Of a DNA stretch of 64,000 nt, positions 48,650 to 57,861 are shown piece after piece (position 1 is the stretch's first letter; each line of letters starts with the position of its first letter). The notes below the pieces were generated by a model. It ran no database searches. It was not told the origin of the DNA and saw nothing but the letters and a program-made list of their open reading frames with translations. The stretch covers positions 186,001 through 250,000 of the forward strand of contig CAWAZY010000002.1 of assembly GCA_963786675.1 (NCBI GenBank). Direction: 5' to 3'. The translations under genes and the position numbers were made by a program. The DNA is from JAGVSR01 sp963786675 (GTDB lineage Bacteria > Pseudomonadota > Alphaproteobacteria > Rhizobiales > Hyphomicrobiaceae).

Positions 48650-50140
48650 TCAGGTGGCGCGGCGGCGGAGCCGCGCGGCAAAAAAGCCATCCATCCCCGG
48701 CGCCGTCTCGACACCGGGAAAGCCGTGGCTGGGCAAGGTCCTCACGTCGCCGTCTTTCGTGATTGCCGCATCGAGGCCACCGATTTCATGGGCCGCGACT
48801 GAAACACGGCAAAAATCCGGATGAGCGTCCAAAAAGGCCGCCACCTGATGCTCCCCTTCTTCCGGCTCGAGCGAACAGGTGCCGTAGACCAACGTGCCGC
48901 CGGGGCGCACCAGTCCGGCCGCCCCCTTCAACAGACGGGCCTGAAGCGCGAGGATTTTGGCAAAGCCCCGCTCCTGGCGGATGTGAAGAATATCGGGGTG
49001 TCGCCGGATGGTGCCCGTCGCGGTGCAGGGGGCATCCAGCAGAACACTGTCAAAGAGTGCGCCCGGCGACCATTCGGCGGCGTCGGCGGCGACATAGTCG
49101 GCCACGAGCCCAAGGCGGGCGAAATTCTCGCGCACCCGATCAAGTCGCGCAGGTGAAATATCCACCGCGGTCACGGCAGCGCCCATGGCGGCAAGCTGCG
49201 CGGCTTTGCCTCCCGGTGCCGCGCATAGATCCACAGCCGTCAGGCCGGGCGCCGCACCGGTCAGGCGCGCGGGCAAGGCCGCCGCGGCATCCTGCACCCA
49301 CCACGCCCCGGCCTCGAAGCCTTCCAACTCCGTGACGCGGCCCGCATCGCTGATGCGAATGGTATCCGTCGGCAACCGGATGCCGCCGAGCTTTTCCGCC
49401 CAGTGCTCCGCATCTGACTTCACGGTGATATCGAGCGGCGGTTCGATCAGGGAAGCGGCCGCAATCTCGCGCGCCACGCTCTCGCCATAGGCAGCGCTCC
49501 AACGCGTCATCAGCCATCCGGGCACGTTGAGCGTCACCGCATCGAGGGCTGCCAACTGATCCACACCCGTTTCGGAGATGCGGCGCAGAACGGCGTTGGC
49601 GAGCTTCGCGAACCGCTGCGTGACGGCGTCGGCCTTGCACTGTTCGACGGCCAGATCGATGGCGGCGTGCGGCGGCGTTTTCAGCAGGATGAGTTGCGCG
49701 GCACCAGCCAGAAGGATCTGCCGGATACGTCCGCCGGTCTCGGGCAGTGGCCGCTCCAGATGTGAATCGACAAGCGCGCCGAGTTCACCATGCCGCCGCA
49801 GAACCGTTGTCGCCAAGAGCCGCGCGAAAGCCCGGTCCCTGGCTTCCAAGACGTGCGGCCCCGCGGGGCCGCATCCATGCGCGGCCAACGCCTCTGTCAC
49901 GGCATCGTCCAGGAACCGCCCGCGTGACATCACGCGCCACACGATCTCGACCGCGACGTCCCGCGCACGCTGCCCTGCTGCGGGCGGCGGCGGCGGGCGC
50001 GGCGTCGCGTTCGAGGGTTTGCGTGGCGGCTGCTTCCGGTTCTGCGCACCGGGACCCTTCGCGCGCGGGCGCACGTTTGGGTTGGTGAGAGCGGCCGGCT
50101 TTCGCGGTCCGCGCGGACCTGATTTTCCTGAGGAGGGCAT
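48650..50140 (-). CDS. rsmB: 16S rRNA (cytosine-967-C5)-methyltransferase RsmB
   Basis: 496 residues with a basic Pro-rich N-terminal extension (about 1-58), a NusB-like RNA-binding domain (about 60-190, AVEIVWRVMSRGRFLDDAVT) and a SAM-dependent methyltransferase domain. Motifs: VDLCAAPGGKAAQLAAMG for SAM, LLDAPCTATGTIRRHPD with one active-site cysteine, and YGTCSLEPEEGE with the other. RsmB methylates C967 in the 30S decoding region. It is followed by the heparinase-type gene and purH. Confidence 0.94.
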   Translation of the reverse strand: MPSSGKSGPRGPRKPAALTNPNVRPRAKGPGAQNRKQPPRKPSNATPRPPPPPAAGQRARDVAVEIVWRVMSRGRFLDDAVTEALAAHGCGPAGPHVLEARDRAFARLLATTVLRRHGELGALVDSHLERPLPETGGRIRQILLAGAAQLILLKTPPHAAIDLAVEQCKADAVTQRFAKLANAVLRRISETGVDQLAALDAVTLNVPGWLMTRWSAAYGESVAREIAAASLIEPPLDITVKSDAEHWAEKLGGIRLPTDTIRISDAGRVTELEGFEAGAWWVQDAAAALPARLTGAAPGLTAVDLCAAPGGKAAQLAAMGAAVTAVDISPARLDRVRENFARLGLVADYVAADAAEWSPGALFDSVLLDAPCTATGTIRRHPDILHIRQERGFAKILALQARLLKGAAGLVRPGGTLVYGTCSLEPEEGEHQVAAFLDAHPDFCRVSVAAHEIGGLDAAITKDGDVRTLPSHGFPGVETAPGMDGFFAARLRRRAT

Positions 50141-50242
50141 GCCTGACTTCGCTAGGGCCTCGGCGCTGCGCGGTCAACACGCAATGCTGCGCGGGCGGTG
50201 TCAGGCGGCAGGGATTACGGGTTCAGGCTCAAAGTCCGAATT

Positions 50243-51220
50243 TCAACCCCAGGGCCCCCGGTTGTCGCGGCGGTTCCACGGCCCTGACCTGGAGGCTTGC
50301 CGCGCCGTGCCGCCGTCCTCGGCCTCGAAGCCCGCGAAATCGGTCCCGCCGCCCGATGGCAGTTGACCCAATTCCACCGCCAACTCCTTCAAAGCCGCGA
50401 TCCGGTTCTCGACGTTGGGGTGAGTCGAAAAGAGGTTGTCGACACCCTGGCCGGTCAGGGGATTGACGATGAAGACATGAGCCGCCGCCGGAACCCGCTC
50501 CGCCATCCAGTTGGGCGTACGCCGAGCCACGGTGTGGATCTTCGCCAGTGCCGAAGCCAGCCACATCGGATTAGCGCAGATCATCGCCCCCAGCCGATCG
50601 GCCTGATACTCGCGCGACCGGCTGATGGCCATCTGCACCATCATGGCAAGGAATGGCGCCACGAGCATCGCGACCAGCGTTCCCAGAAACCCGGGTCCGC
50701 CGCCGTTGTCCCGATTAGACCCGAAAATCATGCCGATCTGAAGGTACTGTGCCAGCATGGAAATGGCGCCGCCGATCGTGGCCGCCACGCCCATCGTCAG
50801 CGTATCGCGGTTCTTGATATGCGCCAGCTCGTGCGCGATCACACCGGCAAGCTCTTCGCGCGACAAAAGATCGAGCAGGCCCGTCGATGCGGCAACCGCC
50901 GAGCGCGCGGGGCTGCGGCCCGTGGCGAATGCGTTCGGCTGCGGGTTGTTGATGACGTAGACGCGCGGCATCGGCAAATCGGCGCGTTGGGCAAGCTCGC
51001 TGACGAGCTGCACGTAGCCGGGCGCTGTGCGCTCGTCCACTTCCTGCGCCTTGAACATGCGCAAGACCATCGTGTCCGATTTCCAAAGACTGACGGCGTT
51101 CATGACAAGCGCCATGACGAAGGCGATGATGAGACCCGCCGTGCCCCCCACCAGCGCGCCCATGGCCACGAAAATGGCGGTCAGCGCAATCAGGAGAAGA
51201 CCGGTCTTGGCGTAATTCAT
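50243..51220 (-). CDS. htpX: Membrane zinc metalloprotease HtpX
   Basis: 325 residues from the ATG at 51218-51220 (MNYAKTGLLLIALTAIF). Two N-terminal membrane helices (about 7-25 and 30-45), the zinc site HELAH at residues 130-134 and the third ligand region SREYQADRLGA. Two further hydrophobic segments surround the active site. HtpX degrades misfolded inner-membrane proteins alongside FtsH. The C-terminus is Gly- and Arg-rich and ends WNRRDNRGPWG. Upstream of rsmB on the same strand, divergent from the SdhAF4 gene. Confidence 0.95.
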   Translation of the reverse strand: MNYAKTGLLLIALTAIFVAMGALVGGTAGLIIAFVMALVMNAVSLWKSDTMVLRMFKAQEVDERTAPGYVQLVSELAQRADLPMPRVYVINNPQPNAFATGRSPARSAVAASTGLLDLLSREELAGVIAHELAHIKNRDTLTMGVAATIGGAISMLAQYLQIGMIFGSNRDNGGGPGFLGTLVAMLVAPFLAMMVQMAISRSREYQADRLGAMICANPMWLASALAKIHTVARRTPNWMAERVPAAAHVFIVNPLTGQGVDNLFSTHPNVENRIAALKELAVELGQLPSGGGTDFAGFEAEDGGTARQASRSGPWNRRDNRGPWG

Positions 51221-51474
51221 AGGCATGGCGTCACACCAGACAGAGGTTGAAACAGACATCGCGCGCCGAACCGGTGCCTTGCGAAGTACACTGCCAATGG
51301 CCGCACCCCATTCCGCACCCAGTCCGGCATGGTATATGGGAGCCGTGGTCATCGGCAACCAGACCCGCCCAGGTGGTTTTCGGCAAGACCTGCACGAGGT
51401 GGCCGCCCAGTGCCGCTGTCAAACTCCACCGGCGCCTCATAAGATCCGTGCCACGCGACGTGTGAGATTCCGCT

Positions 51475-51717
51475 ATGACCCGCAAGACACCCGACGAAGC
51501 CGCAAACACTGAACCGGGGCCAACCCGCTCTGAGAGCGATAAGCCGGCACGCCCCCTCAGCGACGCCGCGATCCGGGCACTGGCGGAAGCCGAGGAACGG
51601 CGCCGCGTCAGGCAAGAGGCGAGTGCCGGCGGGCCAAAGGAAATTGGTGGCCGCGAGGGTCCCGATCCGGTTCGATACGGCGATTGGGAAAAGGACGGAA
51701 TTGCCTCCGATTTCTAA
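51475..51717 (+). CDS. Succinate dehydrogenase assembly factor 4 (DUF1674)
   Basis: 80 residues. The C-terminal half PKEIGGREGPDPVRYGDWEK followed by DGIASDF is the SdhAF4/DUF1674 signature. The N-terminal half is charged and probably disordered. In mitochondria the homologue helps flavinylated SdhA join SdhB and shields its FAD. It is restricted mainly to alphaproteobacteria and mitochondria. No sdh genes are nearby. Confidence 0.92.
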   Translation: MTRKTPDEAANTEPGPTRSESDKPARPLSDAAIRALAEAEERRRVRQEASAGGPKEIGGREGPDPVRYGDWEKDGIASDF

Positions 51718-51866
51718 ATTTCTTCTTCACGTTTGAACGCGGATCTCGTGCCCGGGCGTTACCGGGATATGAATTTGTGACACCGCCCGCGTCTATCCCC
51801 GGCACAGCCATTCGTCGCCCTATCCCGGTCGCTTTCGGGACAGTCTTGGCTTCGATCTGCCGCTGC

Positions 51867-51885
51867 CGTGCCGTTTCGAGGCACG
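51867..51885 (+). terminator. Weak terminator candidate after the SdhAF4 gene
   Basis: CGTGCC pairs with GGCACG around a 7-base loop, followed by AGTGTTTCAATTTTT. The stem is only 6 bp and lies 150 bases past the stop. Confidence 0.35.
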
Positions 51886-52003
51886 AGTGTTTCAATTTTT
51901 CACGCGCTCATGACAGCAGCGCCGGTTTGCCCCGCGCCGCCGTCTCAATCCAGCACAACGGACTTGTTTGATTTTCTTTTGGTTCATAGATGCTGATCTG
52001 ACT

Positions 52004-52018
52004 TTAATCGAAATCTAA
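52004..52018 (+). promoter_or_regulatory. CtrA-like site upstream of the TadG/VWA gene
   Basis: TTAA-N7-CTAA followed by C, one mismatch from the CtrA box TTAA-N7-TTAA, in an AT-rich patch 108 bases before the start codon. CtrA controls pilus genes in Caulobacter, which makes the location attractive but does not prove it. Confidence 0.3.
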
Positions 52019-52125
52019 CCATCAAATATTGTCACCAACCTGCTAACGAACTGCCGCGCATTGCGAGGCATCCAAATTGCTGTGCTCCCCCCACGCCCAA
52101 TCGGGTTGTGCCAGGGAGACACACG

Positions 52126-53331
52126 ATGTCATTCGCGTTCCAGTCATTCGCCTCTCGTTTTGCTCGCGATGAGCGCGGAGTCGTGGCGGTCCTGTTCGGA
52201 CTGATCTTTGTTATGCTCGTCATCTTGTCGGGCATCGCCGTCGACCAGTCGCGCATCTACCACTCGACCAGCAAGCTGGCCGCCGCCGCGGACGCAGCTG
52301 CCCTGGCCGCTGGCCGCGCGATGCTCGATCGCCGCAACACGGATGACGAGGTCAAGCAAATCGGCCAGAGGTTCTTCGATGAGAACCTCGCCGTCACGCG
52401 CGACTTTGCCAACGTCCACGGTGTCCGGATCATCCCTAACCGGGTTGCTGGAACGGTCACTGTCGATGTGGACGCCGACGTTCCCGTAACGATTACAAAG
52501 GTTGCCGGCTTCGAATCCGTGTTGACCCCGGTGAAGTCCTCCACGGCCTACGATCAGCGCGATATCGAACTTGGCATGGCGCTCGACGTGACCGGTTCGA
52601 TGTCAGGCTCCAAGATTGCCAATCTCAAATTGGCCGCCAAGGATCTCATCGACATTCTCATTCCGGACAGCGGGAGCACGAACACCGTGCGCATCGGATT
52701 GGCGCCGTATGCAGCCGGCGTGAACGCAGGGTCGTACGCTCGCATGGTCACCAACGACCGGAGCACGCGCTGCGTCCATGAACGGGCTGGATCTGAAGCC
52801 TACACCGACTACGCGCCCGGCACGGGAAGCTGGATCGGCTTCACGAGCGGCATGAACTGCCCGAGCGCCCGCGTTGAACCGCTGACCAACAACAAGGGGA
52901 CACTCAAGTCGCGCATCGACACTTACTCGGCATCGGGCATGACGGCCGGCCACATCGGTGCAGCCTGGGCCTGGTATCTGGTCTCGCCCGAGTGGGCTTC
53001 AATCTGGCCGACGTCCAGCCGGCCTGTCTCGTACTCCGAGCCCAATACCGTCAAGGCCATTATCCTGATGACCGACGGCGAGTTCAATACGCAGTACGTT
53101 TCTGGAAATGGCAATTCGTCGTCGCAGGCGCTTAACCTTTGCGAGGAGATGAAGGACAAAGACGTGGTGGTCTATTCGGTGGCCTTCCAGTCACCCACAT
53201 CAGCGGCGAACCTGCTTCGCTCGTGCGCGACGTCCGAGGACACATTCTTCAACGCCAACGATGGCGATGAATTGCGCGCCGCATTCCAGTCGATCGCCGC
53301 CAATCTCAACAACCTGCGCCTGACGCAGTAG
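52126..53331 (+). CDS. TadG-like pilus assembly protein with von Willebrand A domain
   Basis: 401 residues from the ATG at 52126, with AGGGAG 7 bases upstream. The N-terminal TadE/G-type segment FARDERGVVAVLFGLIFVML with one membrane helix is followed by the usual DQSRIYHSTSKLAAAADAAA and LAAGRAML. A VWA domain starts near residue 145 with a MIDAS-like DVTGSMSGSKIANLK and later ILMTDGEFNTQY. TadG proteins assist Flp/Tad pili, but here there is no other tad gene, so a different surface role is possible. About ten cysteine-poor loops and one CVHERAG segment suggest few disulfides. Confidence 0.85.
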   Translation: MSFAFQSFASRFARDERGVVAVLFGLIFVMLVILSGIAVDQSRIYHSTSKLAAAADAAALAAGRAMLDRRNTDDEVKQIGQRFFDENLAVTRDFANVHGVRIIPNRVAGTVTVDVDADVPVTITKVAGFESVLTPVKSSTAYDQRDIELGMALDVTGSMSGSKIANLKLAAKDLIDILIPDSGSTNTVRIGLAPYAAGVNAGSYARMVTNDRSTRCVHERAGSEAYTDYAPGTGSWIGFTSGMNCPSARVEPLTNNKGTLKSRIDTYSASGMTAGHIGAAWAWYLVSPEWASIWPTSSRPVSYSEPNTVKAIILMTDGEFNTQYVSGNGNSSSQALNLCEEMKDKDVVVYSVAFQSPTSAANLLRSCATSEDTFFNANDGDELRAAFQSIAANLNNLRLTQ

Positions 53332-53547
53332 TTCTATAAGAGCAGTGATGCTTACCGCTTCGGGGGCTGCGCAAATAGCGCGGCCCCTCGCGCATTTCTC
53401 CACCGCACGGTGCATGAGGGGATGTCCCGCCGCAGAACTGGCGCGCGACAACATCCGGGACAAGGCCGAGGTGTGGCCAATCGGCGATAGGTCTTGGCAC
53501 CCTTGATCCTATAGTCTTCGGACACGATCACTTGGTTGGAGACTTTC

Positions 53548-54267
53548 ATGTCCGAGAAACCCCGCCGGCGCCGGCCACTGTCGTGGTTCCTTTTGCTTGT
53601 CCTCATCGCAGTGACCTGCGCGGCCGGATTTCGCTTCGGCATCATTTCCCAGCGGTTCAGCCCGTTCCCGCCGATAACCCTCGACGAGCGGCCCGAATGG
53701 TTCGTGGATTCGCGACTGGCCACCCTGAAACGCGACCGAAGCCTTTGCGACGCCGTTCTGAAGGCGCCCCATATCGACGCGACACCCGTCGCTGACAAGC
53801 CGTATAAGGATGGGTGCGGATGGATCAACAGCGTGCGGTTCCAGAAACTGGGCGGCGCGCGCCTTGGCGCCGAACGCCTGACCTGCGACATGGCGGCGGG
53901 CCTCACACTGTGGATGACGCATGACGTACAGCCGCTGGCGAAAGAACTGTTGGGATCTTCCGTGGCGTCGGTTGCCGACATGGGCACCTATGACTGCCGC
54001 AATATCCTCGGCAGCAAGTACCTTTCGAAAGTACGCAGCCAGCATGCAACGGCCAACGCGATCGACATCGGCGGCTTCACGCTGGCGGACGGGCGGCGGA
54101 TCAGCGTTCTCAGGAACTGGGCTGGCAACAGCGCGGAAGCCCGCTTCCTAAAGGAGGTCCACAAGCGGGCCTGCCGCTATTTCCGCGTCGCCCTAGGCCC
54201 GGAGTTCAACGCCGCCCATAAGAACCACTTTCATTTCGACCGCGGGGCTTTCTCGCGCTGTAAATAG
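53548..54267 (+). CDS. Extensin-like C-terminal domain protein, membrane anchored
   Basis: 239 residues from the ATG at 53548, with GGAG 7 bases upstream. A basic start (MSEKPRRRRPLS) and one helix (WFLLLVLIAVTCAAGFRFGI) anchor it. The domain is ExtensinC (PF06904 type): CDAVLKAPHIDATPV, DGCGWINSVRF, SQHATANAIDIGGFTLADGR and HKNHFHFDRG. The two His-rich motifs resemble the zinc site of D-Ala-D-Ala metallopeptidases (LAS/M15 fold), so a peptidoglycan target is likely. The name does not imply relation to plant extensins in function. Cysteines in pairs suggest disulfides. Confidence 0.88.
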   Translation: MSEKPRRRRPLSWFLLLVLIAVTCAAGFRFGIISQRFSPFPPITLDERPEWFVDSRLATLKRDRSLCDAVLKAPHIDATPVADKPYKDGCGWINSVRFQKLGGARLGAERLTCDMAAGLTLWMTHDVQPLAKELLGSSVASVADMGTYDCRNILGSKYLSKVRSQHATANAIDIGGFTLADGRRISVLRNWAGNSAEARFLKEVHKRACRYFRVALGPEFNAAHKNHFHFDRGAFSRCK

Positions 54268-54320
54268 GTCTGCTTGATCTGGCGGAATTCAGTAGACTAG
54301 GTTTTGTCCCTGGATATGAA

Positions 54321-54350
54321 AACGGCGCCGGATTTCAATCCAGCGCCGTT
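54321..54350. terminator. Terminator between the extensin-like gene and acsA
   Basis: AACGGCGC-C-GGAT pairs with ATCC-A-GCGCCGTT (one mismatch), with a 4-base loop. The minus side is followed by TTTTCAT, suiting acsA. The plus side is followed by GTCGTTT, so it may serve both convergent genes. Confidence 0.65.
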
Positions 54351-54385
54351 GTCGTTTCGCGATTTATCAAGTCCGCCGGTGCTCT

Positions 54386-56332
54386 TTAACCAGCGCGCTT
54401 GTTCTGCCGGTTCTCGATCAAGTCATCGACCACGCCCGGATCCGCGAGCGTGGACGTATCGCCCAGGCTTGAGAATTCGTCCTCGGCGATCTTGCGCAGA
54501 ATGCGCCGCATGATCTTGCCCGACCGCGTCTTGGGAAGACCCGGTGAGAACTGGATCAGATCCGGCGACGCGATGGGGCCGATCTCACGCCGCACATGGG
54601 CGACCAGTTCCTTGCGCAGGGCATCGCTCGGCTCTTCGCCCGAGTTGAGCGTGACATAGCAATAAATGCCCTGTCCCTTGAGGTCGTGCGGGTAGCCCAC
54701 GACGGCCGCTTCCGCGACCTTCGGGTGGGCGACGAGCGCGCTTTCCACTTCGGCCGTGCCCATCCGGTGGCCCGAGACGTTGATGACATCATCGACCCGG
54801 CCCGTGATCCAATAGTAGCCATCCGCATCGCGGCGGCAGCCATCGCCCGTGAAGTACTGTCCCGGATAGGTTGAGAAGTACGTCTGCGCGAAGCGCTCGT
54901 GATCCCGGAAGATGGTGCGGCTTTGTCCCGGCCAGCTATCGAGGATCACGAGGTTGCCTTGCTCGGCACCTTCAAGGATGGTCCCCTTGTCATCGACAAG
55001 TGCGGGCTGCACGCCGAAGAACGGCCGCGTGGCCGACCCGGGCTTCAAAGCCGTTGCACCCGGCAGCGGGGTGATGAGGATGCCGCCGGTTTCGGTCTGC
55101 CACCACGTATCGACGATCGGGCAGCGGCCCTTGCCGACCACATGGAAGTACCACTCCCAGGCTTCCGGGTTGATGGGCTCGCCCACCGATCCCAGCACGC
55201 GCAGCGACGAGCGGTCCGTGCGGGTCACGAAGTCATCGCCCTGGCCCATCAGCGCGCGAATGGCCGTGGGCGCGGTGTAGAAGATGTTGACCTTCCACTT
55301 GTCGACCACATGCCAGAAGCGCGACGGCGTCGGGTGATTGGGAATGCCTTCGAACATGATCGTCGTGGCGCCGTTCGCAAGCGGCCCGTAGACGATGTAG
55401 CTATGTCCCGTCACCCAGCCGACGTCGGCGGTGCACCAGTAGATATCGCCGTCGTGATAGTCAAATACGTACTGATGGGTCATCGATGCATAGACGAGGT
55501 AGCCGCCTGTCGTATGCACGACGCCCTTGGGCTTACCCGTCGAGCCTGACGTGTAGAGAATGAAGAGCGGGTGTTCGGCCTCGATCTCCACGGGCGGGCA
55601 ATCGGCGGACACTTTCGCCATTTCTTCATGCAGCCAGAGATCGCGGCCGGGAACCCACGGCACCGGATTGCCGGTCCGGCGCACGACGAGCAGCCGCGTA
55701 TCCGGATGCGCGCCTTCGAGTGCGATATCGGCGTTTTTCTTCAGCGGCACGTTCTTGCCGCCGCGCACACTTTCATCCGCGGTAATGATGACGCGCGTCT
55801 CGGCGTCATCGACGCGGTTCTTCAAGCTGTCCGGCGAAAAGCCGCCGAAGACGATCGAGTGAATGGCACCGATGCGCGCGCAGGCGAGCATTGCGTAGGC
55901 CGCTTCGGGGATCATGGGAAGGTAGATCGTGACACGATCGCCCTTCTTGACACCATGAGCCTTGAGCACGTTGGCAAACCGGCAGACGCGCTCATGCAGC
56001 TGCTTGTAGGTGATCTGCTCGTCGAGCGTGGGGTCGTCGCTTTCCCAGATGATGGCGACCTGGTCGCCACGGGTTGCGAGATGCCGGTCGATGCAGTTGG
56101 CCGAGACATTCAGTGTCCCGTCCTCGAACCAATTGATGGAAACGTTGGCTGGATCGAACGAGGTGTTCTTGACGCGCGTATAGGGTTTCATCCAATCGAG
56201 GCGCCGCCCCATTTCGCCCCAGAACCCCTCGGGGTCCTTGACCGACCGCTGGTAGAGGTCTTCGTATTTGGCGTTATCGATCCAAGCCCGACCTGCCCAG
56301 TCGGGGTTGACCGGGTAAACCTTCTCGGTCAT
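54386..56332 (-). CDS. acsA: Acetyl-CoA synthetase
   Basis: 648 residues, full length. Activates acetate to acetyl-CoA through acetyl-AMP. Motifs in order: IHSIVFGGFSPDSLKNRVDD, the AMP-binding loop LYTSGSTGKPKGVVHTTGGY, TWWQTETGGILITPLPGA, YFTGDGCRRDADGYYWITGR, and the C-terminal PKTRSGKIMRRILRKIA with the lysine that is acetylated to switch the enzyme off in many bacteria. GGAGG precedes the ATG by about 10 bases. A good promoter candidate lies 36-64 bases upstream of the ATG. Confidence 0.97.
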   Translation of the reverse strand: MTEKVYPVNPDWAGRAWIDNAKYEDLYQRSVKDPEGFWGEMGRRLDWMKPYTRVKNTSFDPANVSINWFEDGTLNVSANCIDRHLATRGDQVAIIWESDDPTLDEQITYKQLHERVCRFANVLKAHGVKKGDRVTIYLPMIPEAAYAMLACARIGAIHSIVFGGFSPDSLKNRVDDAETRVIITADESVRGGKNVPLKKNADIALEGAHPDTRLLVVRRTGNPVPWVPGRDLWLHEEMAKVSADCPPVEIEAEHPLFILYTSGSTGKPKGVVHTTGGYLVYASMTHQYVFDYHDGDIYWCTADVGWVTGHSYIVYGPLANGATTIMFEGIPNHPTPSRFWHVVDKWKVNIFYTAPTAIRALMGQGDDFVTRTDRSSLRVLGSVGEPINPEAWEWYFHVVGKGRCPIVDTWWQTETGGILITPLPGATALKPGSATRPFFGVQPALVDDKGTILEGAEQGNLVILDSWPGQSRTIFRDHERFAQTYFSTYPGQYFTGDGCRRDADGYYWITGRVDDVINVSGHRMGTAEVESALVAHPKVAEAAVVGYPHDLKGQGIYCYVTLNSGEEPSDALRKELVAHVRREIGPIASPDLIQFSPGLPKTRSGKIMRRILRKIAEDEFSSLGDTSTLADPGVVDDLIENRQNKRAG

Positions 56333-56367
56333 GCGCGTCTTCCTCCCATGTGTGGTATTTTTTGCCC

Positions 56368-56396
56368 ATTATGAGAGGACTTTCAGCACCGCACAA
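56368..56396 (-). promoter_or_regulatory. Possible acsA promoter
   Basis: On the minus strand TTGTGC (-35), a 17-base spacer, then CATAAT (-10, five of six matches). It lies within the AT-rich stretch just upstream of acsA. Confidence 0.45.
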
Positions 56397-56541
56397 CTTG
56401 ATAGATAGTCGAAAGTATATGTTGCGGAAGGTTGACGTCCATCCAAGCGGCCGCGCCGGCGGGCGAATGGCTCCGTCAATCCATGCGCGCATAGCCCTTT
56501 CGCCATATGGCCGGCCCGATCCGCCGCGGTCATGGACGGGG

Positions 56542-57240
56542 TTAACCCGGCTCAGCTGGAGTGGACGGCGGTCCCACCAGTGACCAGACGGAGCTGCGCT
56601 TGACCAGCGCGTCCTCAAGCTCCCGCGTGACGGGAACTTCATAGTCCGCGATCCGGACAAGGCTATCGCGCGGAAAATAGCTCCGATGCGGATCACCGAT
56701 CAGCACGCGCGCCCCGCCCGCTGCCGCTAGGCGGCAATAGGCGAGGACCCGCTCGCCGAGTTGGCGCTCATAAAACAGGTCACCCACCAGCAGCACATCC
56801 TGACCCGGGTAATCATGATTGAGCAAATCCGCGTCCGTGACGTCGATCGAGACACCGTTAGCCGCTGCATTCACGTCGACGGCCGCCATCGAAATCTGAT
56901 CAATGTCAGCGGCCAGCACCGTGCGGGCACCAGCGAGCTTCGCTGCTATGGCCGCCAATCCCGATCCTGTGCCCAGATCGATGACGCTCCGGCCCGCCAC
57001 TTCCGCGGGGTTGTCGAGCAGATAGCGGGCCAGCGCCTGTCCGCCTGCCCATGCGAACGCCCAGAATGGCGGCGGGACGTTCATCGCGCCCAGTTCGTCT
57101 TCCGTCTTCTGCCAGATCGGAACGGATTCCTCGGCGAGATGGAGCCGGATCTCGGGGACGTGGGGTGGTGTCATCACCTTGGTATTGGCCAGAATAAACT
57201 CCCGCCAGCCGTCGCGATCTGATGGATCGGGTGCGCTCAT
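56542..57240 (-). CDS. Protein lysine methyltransferase, ETFB-KMT/Nnt1-like
   Basis: 232 residues from the ATG at 57238-57240, which overlaps the stop of the EVE gene by 4 bases. The family pattern is clear: PIWQKTEDELGAMNVPPPFW, AFAWAGGQALARYLLDNP, SAM-binding VIDLGTGSGLAAIAAKLAGA, DVLLVGDLFYERQLGERVLA. Human METTL20 (ETFB-KMT) and its alphaproteobacterial homologue methylate lysines of the electron transfer flavoprotein beta subunit. That is the best guess here, though etfB is not nearby. Confidence 0.85.
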   Translation of the reverse strand: MSAPDPSDRDGWREFILANTKVMTPPHVPEIRLHLAEESVPIWQKTEDELGAMNVPPPFWAFAWAGGQALARYLLDNPAEVAGRSVIDLGTGSGLAAIAAKLAGARTVLAADIDQISMAAVDVNAAANGVSIDVTDADLLNHDYPGQDVLLVGDLFYERQLGERVLAYCRLAAAGGARVLIGDPHRSYFPRDSLVRIADYEVPVTRELEDALVKRSSVWSLVGPPSTPAEPG

Positions 57241-57767
57241 CGCAGCGATTTGGGGTCGAGACCACCCATCCGGCACACGATTTTCCATTCTTCGGCCGTC
57301 ACGGGCTGCACCGACAACCGCATGGAGGTAATGAGGCTCATTTTGCTCAACGACGGCGCAGCCTTTACCTCCGCGAGCGTCACGGGGTTGGGCATGTCGC
57401 ACACGGCCGCGACGTCCACACATTCCCATGTCCCCGTCGTGTCATCGGGATCGGGATGGGCCGGCGCGATGACCTTGACGATCCCGACGACCTCCTTGCC
57501 GATGTTCGAATGGTAGAAGAAGCCCAAATCTCCGACCCGCATCGCACGCATGTTATTGCGCGCCAGATAATTGCGGACGCCCGTCCACGGCTCGCCCTTG
57601 GCGCCCCGCCCCTTCATCATCTCCCACGAAAAAGCATCGGGCTCCGACTTGAGGAGCCAGAACCCGGTCGAGACGATGGGCTTGGGGCCGGCTTTGGCGG
57701 ATTTCGCGGCAGAAGCAGAACCTGCCCCGGATTTGGGCTTTTTGGTTGGCGGGTTCGTTTTGGCCAT
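57237..57767 (-). CDS. EVE domain protein
   Basis: 176 residues with a 30-residue Lys/Ala/Pro-rich N-terminal tail followed by an EVE domain: FWLLKSEPDAFSWEMMKGRG, GVRNYLARNNMRAMRVGDLG and FFYHSNIGKEVVGIVKV. EVE domains belong to the PUA-like superfamily and are thought to read modified bases in DNA or RNA. The standalone THYN1-like form is widespread in proteobacteria as a housekeeping gene, so no restriction role should be assumed. It is coupled to the methyltransferase gene by a 4-base overlap. Confidence 0.9.
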   Translation of the reverse strand: MAKTNPPTKKPKSGAGSASAAKSAKAGPKPIVSTGFWLLKSEPDAFSWEMMKGRGAKGEPWTGVRNYLARNNMRAMRVGDLGFFYHSNIGKEVVGIVKVIAPAHPDPDDTTGTWECVDVAAVCDMPNPVTLAEVKAAPSLSKMSLITSMRLSVQPVTAEEWKIVCRMGGLDPKSLR

Positions 57768-57861
57768 GTGCCGCTACACTCTTCTCTGGGACCGCGATGC
57801 GCGTGTTGCATCGCGTGTCCGGCTTAGGCGGTGTTGCGGCGATTGGCAATCGCGCGGCCAG

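Larger units (their letters stand above)
51718..52125. other. 408-base intergenic region before the TadG/VWA gene
   Basis: No credible gene. The left half is GC-rich with a small hairpin. The right part (about 51960-52040) is markedly AT-rich for this genome and carries a CtrA-like site, so it probably holds the promoter of the TadG-like gene. Confidence 0.6.

Noticed and set aside
57237..57767. EVE protein as part of a defence or modification-dependent restriction system
   Set aside because: It is a stand-alone THYN1-like protein in an operon with tsaD, gpsA and a protein methyltransferase. No nuclease or helicase partner is present.
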